NCBI GenBank assembly: GCA_965371945.1
Contig: CBDVAK010000016.1
Coordinates: 1 to 22,346 of the forward strand
Direction of reading: 5' to 3'
Origin: CBDVAK01 sp965371945
GTDB taxonomy: Bacteria > Pseudomonadota > Gammaproteobacteria > Competibacterales > JAHEDQ01
DNA length: 22,346 nucleotides
Shown: one piece after another, positions 1 to 8,243 of the stretch
How positions within the stretch are numbered: position 1 is the first letter of the stretch
Layout of the letters: each line of letters begins with the position of its first letter
Notes under the pieces: generated by a model
What the model was told of the DNA's origin: nothing
What the model saw: only the letters and a program-made list of their open reading frames with translations
The model's database searches: none
Translations under genes and position numbers: made by a program

Positions 1-23
1 ACGGACTGGAGGAAGACGCATAG

Positions 24-192
24 TAGTTTCTCAATAACCTGGGGCAATGCGGGTGCGGGCAGCGCCTTCCAGGACACGCCGTAAATACATCCCTGTAGGC
101 TCGACAGCGGCATCCCTGCCGCTGACGGTCCCGCAAGGCGCTACCCACACCCACCTCACGACCGCCAACGCCCCGGGTTATTGAGAGGTTTC
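24..192. mobile_element. Palindromic MITE-like intergenic element flanked by 9-bp direct repeats
   Basis: The ends form an imperfect terminal inverted repeat: TCTCAATAACCTGGGGC at 29-45 matches the reverse complement of 170-186 at 16 of 17 positions. The symmetry continues inward, with GTGCGGGCAGCGCCTT near 53-68 pairing imperfectly with 135-150. The centre carries a perfect 8-bp stem with a TCCC loop (CAGCGGCA/TGCCGCTG, 105-124). The 9-mer GACGCATAG occurs at 15-23 and again at 193-201, just outside the inverted repeats, as a target-site duplication would. The element has no coding capacity. It could be a non-autonomous insertion element or a large REP/intergenic-palindrome family. The palindrome is certain from sequence; mobility is inferred. 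Confidence 0.55.
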
Positions 193-219
193 GACGCATA
201 GCGGTTCCTGTCACGAATA

Positions 220-339
220 CGCGGCTGGGAGAGCGCGGTGCGGGAACAGGTGATCAACCTCAATCGTGTGCTGCGTGGCCACTATGCCTACTACGGCATC
301 GTGGGGAACTTCCGGGCCCCTGATGATCTGCTACGCTTA
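220..339 (+). pseudogene. Remnant of group II intron reverse transcriptase/maturase, C-terminal end
   Basis: The frame containing 238 encodes REQVINLNRVLRGHYAYYGI followed by VGNFRA. This is the hallmark LRGHYxYYGxxGNxR motif of the maturase (X/GIIM) region in bacterial group II intron RTs. Only about 30 matching residues remain. An in-frame TAG lies at 199-201, and after NFRA the similarity fades into unrelated sequence. No RT catalytic (YADD) region is present upstream, where the palindromic element sits instead. I infer a decayed intron ORF end, non-functional. The family assignment rests on recognising this one conserved motif. Confidence 0.72.
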
Positions 340-452
340 TCAAGAGCCAGAGCCAATAACCGGGCTGCTCACTCCCAAATCAAGTCCCAATGCGCGGGTT
401 GTCTGATTCAACCGCACATCGAGGACCGCGTGCTTCATACAGGGGGTCTCGA

Positions 453-3400
453 ATGCTACTCAACACCCAACCAAAGCTGCACCACATCAACTGTGTTACC
501 CACGAGGGCAAGGTGGTGGTGTTCGGGACCGAGCCGGGCGGTGCGGTGCGCTACACAGTCAGGCAGGACGGATTCGAAGACTCCGCCTTGAACCAGGCGA
601 CGCAGAATAGCGGATGGGAGGATTGGAAAGAGCTTCCGCTGCCGGGGCTGCAAGAGTCGAAGCAGTTGAGCCCGGTGTTCGTCGATCAGTCGGTCATCGA
701 CAGGGAGGACGCGGAACTCACCTATGGGACGAACGCGGGAAAGCAATATCTTCAGCGATCGCGATACGAGACCCACACCGACTCCGCGCCGGTTCCAGTG
801 CAGCTCGTGTCCGGGCTCGGACACCTCTATGTCTTCCGTCAATCCGCCCGCAACAGCCTGTTGGTCGATCGGTACGTTCTGGACGGGATGACCAATAATC
901 TCGTGCGCAAGCTCGAAGTACGGTTCAAGCGTAGCCGGCAGAAGTACCAGCCACTCGAGACCAGCGGCGGAAGCAGTGTGCTCTCCAATGTGGATTCGCT
1001 GGATTTCCGGGACGCAAACGGAGGGCCGTTCTTTGAGCCGACGACCGAGCTGAGCGTCGTTGGTGATCTGCACAATGGTTTGTTCTCGGTAATTTTGCTG
1101 CCGACCGGAGAGCACGACAAGCATCGCTGGCACATCTTTGCCTACAACCGAAAGACCGCGCACGTTGAACTGACGTCCGTACGAGCTTCGTCCGATGGTC
1201 TGTTCGACTTCCGGGATGAATGGATACTCGAGCCCGCAACCGAAGCACCATCGACCACGCGGTCACGACTCGTCCCCGGGATCATACGGCGGTCTTTGAA
1301 GCTGCAAGATACGAACGCCAACGATCTGGTTGGGGCGAACGGGCTCACGGCCACCAGGTACGACGTTCAGCGTGCACGCCAGACGCAGGCAGGAGAGCAG
1401 TTGCTGCGTGAGAGCACGCGCGTGATGTTGGCCGTTGCAACCGCTGACGGTGGCACGGTGGTACTGAGCTTCGCGGTCGCGTCCGACGGCACGCTGGCCG
1501 AGGTCGACGATAAACCCACCGGGCTGGATACGCCGTTGCGCAGCGATAGCCGCCACATTCTATTGCCACTGAACACCCTCGATGACATCAAGGCGGTTGG
1601 CGACAGCACCCCACCCGCTCAGGGCACTGTCTTTCGCATCGAGCGCGGTGAGGACGACAAGGTGCTGATCTCCTCCCGACAGACATCATCGCTTGCCACC
1701 GGTGACCTGGTCCGGATCGAGGGCACTACCCACTACAACGGTCATTACGCGGTGACCAAGCTCGACGACCAGACGTTCGAAATCGAGGCGAAGTGGATCG
1801 CGAACGAACTCGGAAACTGGGAGCTACTGCCTGCGGAGGAAACCGGGCTGGTCTTTGATGGACAAATCACGGGACTCGAATCTGGCGGAGAACGAAGGCT
1901 GAAAGTGACCGCTTTCAATCATGGGCTGGAGAGCGGCGATGAAGTGCAGATCATCAACACCCCGGAGCACGACGGGACGTACTTGGTCCGCCGCATAGAC
2001 GAATCACGCTTTTCGATACCGGTGCGCTGGCGGAGCGGCGAAGCCGCGAACCTCAGGCTGCAGGCCAGGAAGCGACGCGGGATCGTGCTCGACGGTGAGC
2101 ACGACGTGATCAAGGTCCCGGCGCTGGACTTGTCTATGCCCTCGGAACAGCAGGATTTCTCCTGGGGCAAGACCTACTCGGCGTGGGTGTGGATTTCCGG
2201 GCAACAGGATGGCCACCAGGTGATCCTGAGCCAGGGAGCCGCCGGATCGGTGCAACTCGCCATCGATCAAGGCACGGCGATACTGAGCGCGAATCTGGAG
2301 GGCGACGGCGAATCGAAAGTGCTGCGGGTCCAGGATCCGTTACCGGCACCCGCCGGGCGGTGGGTTCACTATGCGGGTGTCGTTGCCTATGACAGTCCCA
2401 AGCGTTCGGTTCGTCTTGTGCTCTATCGGGACGGAGAAGTCGTCGCGACCACAAACCCTGCGGATGCTCCCGCGACTGGTGAGGTGCCGATTGTCGAGGA
2501 TCCGATCACCTACGACGCTGGAACCATAGGACTCTGGCTGAAGTTCGATTCTCGTTCGACTGCCCAAACCATATTCGATGCATCCACCGCGAACCGCGAT
2601 TTCTTCATCGATGTTCGCGACGGCCAGCTTCGATTTGAGATTCAGGATGCGGACGGAAAAGTGTTCGACCGCGCGGTACTGTCCGCGCCGGACGACCAGG
2701 ATTGGCACCGGGTTGCCGCGGTATGGCGGTATGGGGGGCGACCGGCGGCGCGCTTACAACTGGATGGCGTGCATCTGGCCGCAGATTCCCGACGAGCGGG
2801 CGCAAGACCAAAGCTTGCCAGCCCGCGGGTCGGCAATCCCGAAAGCGGGCGCGACACGGGCGGGCGATTCGGGGGCCAGGTTCGTGAGCTACAGATCTGG
2901 AAGCAGGCGTGGCCACCCCGAACCATCAAGCGGGAAATGGGACGTGAGCTCCGCGGAGACGAGAAAAATCTGGCGGTGTACTGGCGGCGCCCGGAAGACG
3001 CAACGGGAGAGTCGGTTCCGAAAGGCAACGCCGTCGAGCCGGGGGCCGCTCTGCGCATTGCCGGTTGGGATCGCGAGTTGCAGATCGGGCAAGCGTTCGC
3101 CGGCAGAATCTCGGACGCGCAGGTCTGGGACAAGGCGCGCACTCACCGGGAAATCAAGAACAGCATGTACCTTCAGCTCACCGGCCGCGAACTGGCTCTC
3201 GCCGGATACTGGCGAATGGGCGCTATTGCGCGGGACGGCCGGCAACGCAAGGTCCTGGACTTCTCGATACAAGGGCGAGACGGCATTGTGCAGGGCGATG
3301 TCTACGTCGGCGCCACCACTCTCCTCAGGACTTTGGGAGACCGAACGACCCCGGCGATTCGATACGTCAACGAGGAGCTGTTTGCGGTCACCCAGCGGGC

Positions 3401-6400
3401 CAGCTACGTGGAGATATTCGAATTCAGGACCGACCCGGCGCTTGATCCCGGCGACGGGGCAGGCAACAAGCTCTTGGAGCTGACCTATTGGGGTAAAAAA
3501 CATCGCAATGCCGGCGATCTTGTTCGGTTCGAGGCCGGAGCGACCCGGTTCGAGACCTTGGGCGACGGCTGGTACCGGGCCGCGTGTCGATTTACGGTAC
3601 CGGATGAGATCAACCTCGTGCGCTCATTCGAGATCTCGAACGTTTCCGGCAGCTGGGAGACGCTCTCGGTACGCAAACATGAGATCAAACAGGTCTCGGA
3701 CACGATAACCGAGGTCCGTTACAGCGATGAGATCGTACTGGGACGGCTCGCGGACCGGCAAGCGACCGCAATCGAGGATATGGCCGAGCTGGATCGTTTG
3801 GAACGCAAGGAAGCGAGATTGTTGAAGGAGAAATGGCGAATCGAGCTCAAGCTGGCCGCGTTGGCTTCGGTTGAGCAGACCCGCCAGCAAGTCGAGGCTC
3901 AGAGAAATCGGGTGTCACAACTCGCGCGGCAAGAGCAGGATCTGAAGACGGCATACGACAACGCCAAGGCCAGCCCATTCAACTATTGGTGTTATCTGAA
4001 GAATGGCCTGAACCCCGAGAACGGCTATGGCGCGGATTGCTATTTTCATCGGGATCACCCCACCAACGTCGTTGTCACCAACAAGAGAGACAACCTGCGC
4101 CAGCATTGGAAATTCGAGCCCGCAGGGGAGGGGTATTATCGTCTCAAGAACGGGATGAGCCCCGAGAATGGCTGGGGTCCGGAGTGTTATCTGTACCGGG
4201 CGCATCCAACCAACGTGCAGGTGGCAAATTTCGAGAACAATCTGCGCGAGTACTGGAAGCCCGAGTCGCTCGGTAGCGGCTACTATCGCCTCAACAATGG
4301 GCTCAATCCGAGCAAGGGTTACGGGGCGGACTCCTATCTCTACCGCGACCATCCCACCAACGTCATCGTCCAGCAGTGGCGGTCAAACCGGCGTTTCTTC
4401 TGGAAGTTGGAGCCGACCGCAAAGACCGCAAACAACAATATCGCAACTGCACAGCAGCTTTGGGCCGCAAGACTGAACCTGTTGAACGAGGCACGAAAAA
4501 TTCTCGCCGATCTCGAGGCATTGCTCAACGCGGGCGCCACCGAAGAGGCTTCGTGGGAGGCTCGACTACGGGAGATCCTTCTTCAGCTGGAGCAAATTCG
4601 AGGGCATCTGAGCGCGTTGAACACCAGGCTGCTCCAGTCGATCGTCTCCTCCCAACAGAACGCCCAGGCGATGCCTGTGGTGTCCGAGGACCGTCGAGGA
4701 TTGAGTGTACAAGGCGCTGTGCTCGAGTTCGTGCGTCCGCAGAGCCGTGTGGCGGCGACCGAAACGGCAGAAGGCAATGTGCAGCTGAGCTACTTCGATG
4801 CCGCTGGCAGGATGCGGCAGACGAACTACGATGCGACGGGCGGCGCAGGCAACCCGTACTTCGAGCAGTGGGTGCCGGATGCTCTCACTGCATGTATAGA
4901 TTTTCGCCATCCTCAGAGCATGGTCACGCTAGAGACGCCCGTGGAACTTGTCGAGGAATGGACAGTGGAGGCATGGATGTACTGGCCGATGCCGGAAACC
5001 GACCTGTGGAACACGCTCACCAGAGGCAAGGAGGCGGATCACCACCTCATCATCAAGGAACGCAAGGAGCTCGGGACCTTTGTGGCCGATGCCGGTGGAT
5101 TCACGGGATGTGGCTACGATATGAACCACCTGGGCGACGGTTGGCACCATATTGCCGCTGTCGGGCGTGGCGCAGAGCAGAATGCGAGTACCCGTTTCTA
5201 CATCGACGGGAGCCCGGTGGGTGCGGCGATCGCGGTCAAGACCTCGAACGACATCTATGCAATAGGCAACTACCAGAACGGCAAGCAGCAGTCGGGACGA
5301 CTGGCGGAGCTTCGAATCTGGGGCGTGGCGTTGAGCGATGACGAGGTCGCCATCAATAGCAAGACGTTGCTTTCGGGGAACGAGCCGGGCTTGCTGGCCT
5401 ATTTTCCACTGAGTGAAGGGACGGGAGCCCGGGTTCGTGATCATTCGGGCAACAATCCGGGTGGCACGGTCCAGCGGGCCGATCGCTGGGTGCGAACCGC
5501 GCTCATCGGGAATCCGGGGCACTGCGTGGCGCATTTCGACGGTCAGAGCGACTACCTCAGCCTGCCGGCTGTCGCAGCCAATACCGACGTCACGCACGAG
5601 TTCTGGTTCAAGACCGACGACCCGGAGTGCGGACTATTCTCCCAGGCCAACGGTGCGCCGGGTACCGGTGATCATGACCTGGACCTCTTGCTCAGCGCCG
5701 GCGAGATAAGCGGGCGCGTCGGTCAGGAGGTCGTCAACAGTTCCGGGGAGGACCTTGCAGACGATACCTGGCATCACCTGGCCCACACCTTTGGCGCAGA
5801 CGTCGATGGGCAGCGGATTTACATCGACGGCCAGGTGGTTGCGACCGGGCGCGCACAGACCAGCAGTTTGGGTGGTTCGAGGCACTACCGTGCCGGGTAC
5901 TCGGACGATGCCGAGCACAAATATCTGCATGGCGATCTGGCCGAGGTGCGGATCTGGGCCGGAGTGCGATCCGAGGCGGAGACTCAGGCTGGCATGCACC
6001 GGCGTCACGACGGCACCGAACCCGGTCTGCTCGGTTACTGGCCGCTCAGCTGCATCAATCCGAGTGAGGCGACGGTCGAGGATCATGCAGGATCCGGTGA
6101 TGGGCAGACCCACCAGGCGGTAGTGATAGAGGACGCGTCGCTGCCGGTTGCCGATTCCGCGCTGGTGAGCGCGGAGTACGGCACGATCGGAGTGGACCGT
6201 GAAAACGCGCAGAAGAAAGTTGCGATGATGCGGCGTTTCTTCGCTGCACCAACCGTCGATGGTGTCTCGGTGCTGACCGGCAAGCGGGTCGAGTTGTTGG
6301 AGCTCAAGTGGATCGGCAACGCGCAGTTCGAGCCCACCCTGCTCGGCTACATCGAGGGGGCGCCGCCAGTCCCGACCGAGAACCTGACCGTCAAGGGTGA

Positions 6401-8081
6401 TCTGGACTATAACGGCGCCAGCTCTGTGGAACTGACGATGTCCGACGATGTGGCCTACACCTGGCGGCGTGAACAGGAGGCCGGTCTCGGCTTCGATTTC
6501 GATTTGTTCGCCGGTTTGTCGGTGGACGTCGAGGCGGGTCTTTTTATCACCAACAAGCTTTTGTCCACCCGATCCGGGTTCAAGGGAGGGCTCTCGACGC
6601 AATACAACTGGCTAAATCAGAGCGAAGTATCGGCGACCACCGGCACGAGCTTTATCGACAAGCTGGAGCTCCGGGGTGCGCCGGAGCGCGAGGCCAGGTT
6701 TCCCCATCTCGGCCGGCGGTTCATCCCCAAGAACGTGGGTTATGCGTTGGTGGTCTCCGGTCTCGCAGATGTCTACATCACGCGGTTGCGGCGAAGTCGA
6801 AAAATGATCGGTTATCAGGTCATTCCCAATACCGACATACCGCTGGATGTCAACACCATCACTTTCCTGATCAATCCGGCCTACACGATGAATGGCAGCC
6901 TTGACGGGCAGACCGGCAGTGGCGCGACCAGCGAACGGTTTTTCCATCATGTTCCGGAGATGCGCTCTCAGTACGGGTCACTTTACCCCGCCAGTTACTA
7001 CCGGCTTCTCGAAGCCTACGATCTCAAGCAGCAAATCGATCAGCAGGATCGCAATCGTCAGGCGTACTTCACCAACTTCAACAGTCTGCTCATTGACGAG
7101 GCTTCACTCGGCTCCGAGATTGGAGCGAGCGCATCGGACTATGACGTCTACGGCGGCGTCGCGGTCACGCGGCTGCGCGATGCTGGAGACAACGGCGAAA
7201 CAGAAGACCAGTCCGACAGAGCCAAGCTGGAGAGGATCGAGGAGGTTCTGGATGACGAGGCCGACTCGCTGGAGCGGGCGGGCGAGGCCAGGCAGGCGGA
7301 GATCAGCGAGAAGATATCCGATCAGGAGCGACGTGTGCACGCGTCTTCGAGCTTTGCGCACTGGCAGACCCGGATGGAGGATCTGCAGGTGCGGGCCGGC
7401 AAGCGCAATATCGTCAACACCTATGTTTGGGACGGAGACGGAGGATGGCGCGCGGAAGCTCAGCAGTTTGCCAGCACGGTTGAGCACACGATTGGCGGCT
7501 CCTTCACCCTCGACGGCAAGCTCGGTTGGGAAGAGAACCTTCACATCGGAGTCGTCGCCGTCGAACTCGAGCCCATGCTGACCGTGCACCTGAAGCAGAC
7601 CATGACCAAGACCGAGAGTCGCAGCAAGGGCTTCTCCCTGGATGTGGATTTGAGCGGAGTGGAGCACATAGGAATCACTGACCATGACGACCACCCGTTG
7701 ATACCCGGCGAGAAGGTGGACCGATATCGATTCATGAGCTTTTATCTGGAGGGCAGCACCCGGAACTTCACCGACTTCTTCGACTACGTCGTAGACCCTG
7801 AATGGCTACAGAGCAACGACGAGGAGGCGCGAGCGCTACGCCAGGCGATGGGCAAGACTAACAAGGCGTGGCGGGTGCTGCACCGGGTGACCTATGTGGA
7901 GCGCCCGGCATTGATGGGTCTGGGGCAGGATGCCCGGCACCTGGCCGGAGAGGACCGTCCTTGGTGGTATCCGTCCGTGGGTGGAGTGCTTGAGGTCGTA
8001 GAGGATCTCCAGGACAGGCATCGAGAACTCGCGCGGAAGCTCGACGATATCCGCAAGCTGCTGCAGGAGAAGAAGAAGTAG
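453..8081 (+). CDS. Giant multi-domain LamG/beta-trefoil/coiled-coil protein of unknown function (2542 aa)
   Basis: The ATG at 453 is preferred because AGGGGGT at 441-447 is a good ribosome binding site; the frame is open upstream to 390 without one. No signal peptide is visible. Regions in order: a beta-rich N-terminal part; two tandem small domains at about 391-527 with a GL-x-SGD-x-V...G-x-Y-x-V pattern, like FCCH-type domains of phage tail proteins; two LamG/concanavalin-A-like domains at about 544-677 and 688-846, then a partial one at 880-923; a coiled coil at 1102-1175; a three-fold repeat at 1177-1324; another coiled coil at 1330-1406; two further LamG domains at 1481-1683 and 1690-1870 (WHHIAAV, WHHLAHT and YIDG motifs); and a 630-residue C-terminal region with amphipathic beta strands and helices, ending in a lysine-rich coil. 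LamG domains usually bind sugars or proteins. A cell-surface adhesin, a toxin or a large scaffold are all possible. The gene call is certain, the function is not. Confidence 0.93.
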   Translation: MLLNTQPKLHHINCVTHEGKVVVFGTEPGGAVRYTVRQDGFEDSALNQATQNSGWEDWKELPLPGLQESKQLSPVFVDQSVIDREDAELTYGTNAGKQYLQRSRYETHTDSAPVPVQLVSGLGHLYVFRQSARNSLLVDRYVLDGMTNNLVRKLEVRFKRSRQKYQPLETSGGSSVLSNVDSLDFRDANGGPFFEPTTELSVVGDLHNGLFSVILLPTGEHDKHRWHIFAYNRKTAHVELTSVRASSDGLFDFRDEWILEPATEAPSTTRSRLVPGIIRRSLKLQDTNANDLVGANGLTATRYDVQRARQTQAGEQLLRESTRVMLAVATADGGTVVLSFAVASDGTLAEVDDKPTGLDTPLRSDSRHILLPLNTLDDIKAVGDSTPPAQGTVFRIERGEDDKVLISSRQTSSLATGDLVRIEGTTHYNGHYAVTKLDDQTFEIEAKWIANELGNWELLPAEETGLVFDGQITGLESGGERRLKVTAFNHGLESGDEVQIINTPEHDGTYLVRRIDESRFSIPVRWRSGEAANLRLQARKRRGIVLDGEHDVIKVPALDLSMPSEQQDFSWGKTYSAWVWISGQQDGHQVILSQGAAGSVQLAIDQGTAILSANLEGDGESKVLRVQDPLPAPAGRWVHYAGVVAYDSPKRSVRLVLYRDGEVVATTNPADAPATGEVPIVEDPITYDAGTIGLWLKFDSRSTAQTIFDASTANRDFFIDVRDGQLRFEIQDADGKVFDRAVLSAPDDQDWHRVAAVWRYGGRPAARLQLDGVHLAADSRRAGARPKLASPRVGNPESGRDTGGRFGGQVRELQIWKQAWPPRTIKREMGRELRGDEKNLAVYWRRPEDATGESVPKGNAVEPGAALRIAGWDRELQIGQAFAGRISDAQVWDKARTHREIKNSMYLQLTGRELALAGYWRMGAIARDGRQRKVLDFSIQGRDGIVQGDVYVGATTLLRTLGDRTTPAIRYVNEELFAVTQRASYVEIFEFRTDPALDPGDGAGNKLLELTYWGKKHRNAGDLVRFEAGATRFETLGDGWYRAACRFTVPDEINLVRSFEISNVSGSWETLSVRKHEIKQVSDTITEVRYSDEIVLGRLADRQATAIEDMAELDRLERKEARLLKEKWRIELKLAALASVEQTRQQVEAQRNRVSQLARQEQDLKTAYDNAKASPFNYWCYLKNGLNPENGYGADCYFHRDHPTNVVVTNKRDNLRQHWKFEPAGEGYYRLKNGMSPENGWGPECYLYRAHPTNVQVANFENNLREYWKPESLGSGYYRLNNGLNPSKGYGADSYLYRDHPTNVIVQQWRSNRRFFWKLEPTAKTANNNIATAQQLWAARLNLLNEARKILADLEALLNAGATEEASWEARLREILLQLEQIRGHLSALNTRLLQSIVSSQQNAQAMPVVSEDRRGLSVQGAVLEFVRPQSRVAATETAEGNVQLSYFDAAGRMRQTNYDATGGAGNPYFEQWVPDALTACIDFRHPQSMVTLETPVELVEEWTVEAWMYWPMPETDLWNTLTRGKEADHHLIIKERKELGTFVADAGGFTGCGYDMNHLGDGWHHIAAVGRGAEQNASTRFYIDGSPVGAAIAVKTSNDIYAIGNYQNGKQQSGRLAELRIWGVALSDDEVAINSKTLLSGNEPGLLAYFPLSEGTGARVRDHSGNNPGGTVQRADRWVRTALIGNPGHCVAHFDGQSDYLSLPAVAANTDVTHEFWFKTDDPECGLFSQANGAPGTGDHDLDLLLSAGEISGRVGQEVVNSSGEDLADDTWHHLAHTFGADVDGQRIYIDGQVVATGRAQTSSLGGSRHYRAGYSDDAEHKYLHGDLAEVRIWAGVRSEAETQAGMHRRHDGTEPGLLGYWPLSCINPSEATVEDHAGSGDGQTHQAVVIEDASLPVADSALVSAEYGTIGVDRENAQKKVAMMRRFFAAPTVDGVSVLTGKRVELLELKWIGNAQFEPTLLGYIEGAPPVPTENLTVKGDLDYNGASSVELTMSDDVAYTWRREQEAGLGFDFDLFAGLSVDVEAGLFITNKLLSTRSGFKGGLSTQYNWLNQSEVSATTGTSFIDKLELRGAPEREARFPHLGRRFIPKNVGYALVVSGLADVYITRLRRSRKMIGYQVIPNTDIPLDVNTITFLINPAYTMNGSLDGQTGSGATSERFFHHVPEMRSQYGSLYPASYYRLLEAYDLKQQIDQQDRNRQAYFTNFNSLLIDEASLGSEIGASASDYDVYGGVAVTRLRDAGDNGETEDQSDRAKLERIEEVLDDEADSLERAGEARQAEISEKISDQERRVHASSSFAHWQTRMEDLQVRAGKRNIVNTYVWDGDGGWRAEAQQFASTVEHTIGGSFTLDGKLGWEENLHIGVVAVELEPMLTVHLKQTMTKTESRSKGFSLDVDLSGVEHIGITDHDDHPLIPGEKVDRYRFMSFYLEGSTRNFTDFFDYVVDPEWLQSNDEEARALRQAMGKTNKAWRVLHRVTYVERPALMGLGQDARHLAGEDRPWWYPSVGGVLEVVEDLQDRHRELARKLDDIRKLLQEKKK
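3981..4424 (+). repeat. Three tandem ~49-residue repeats, probable beta-trefoil (ricin-B-like) domain
   Basis: Inside the giant protein (residues 1177-1324) three units of 51, 49 and 48 residues follow one another. Each unit carries the pattern Y-x-L-x-N-G-(L/M)-x-P-x-x-G-(Y/W)-G, then C/S-Y, then R-x-HPTNV, and ends in WK-x-E. Three repeats of this size with a recurring tryptophan resemble the internal symmetry of beta-trefoil lectins. The repeat itself is seen directly; the fold and sugar binding are inferred. The units are flanked on both sides by coiled-coil segments, so the domain probably sits at the tip of a helical hairpin. Confidence 0.75.
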
Positions 8082-8243
8082 GGCACTTATGGTGACCGCG
8101 AGAGCGAACACTTCGAACTATACCTGTCGACCCATCAGCCCCGAAGACTGCCGTTCGTTGCACTCGGCAACTGACACTGGCACAGCAGTTGCTGCTTAGC
8201 ACCGGATCGATGACGAAGTCGCGGGTCGGAGAACAAAAAGCGG

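Noticed and set aside
390..452. A 21-codon N-terminal extension of the giant protein
   Set aside because: There is no ribosome site ahead of the upstream start, whereas AGGGGGT lies just before the ATG at 453. The extension is not protein-like.
4779..4845. A single YD/RHS-like motif (YFDAAGRMRQTNYDATG) in the giant protein
   Set aside because: RHS/YD proteins carry many such repeats; one isolated match with no RHS core is not enough to call the family.
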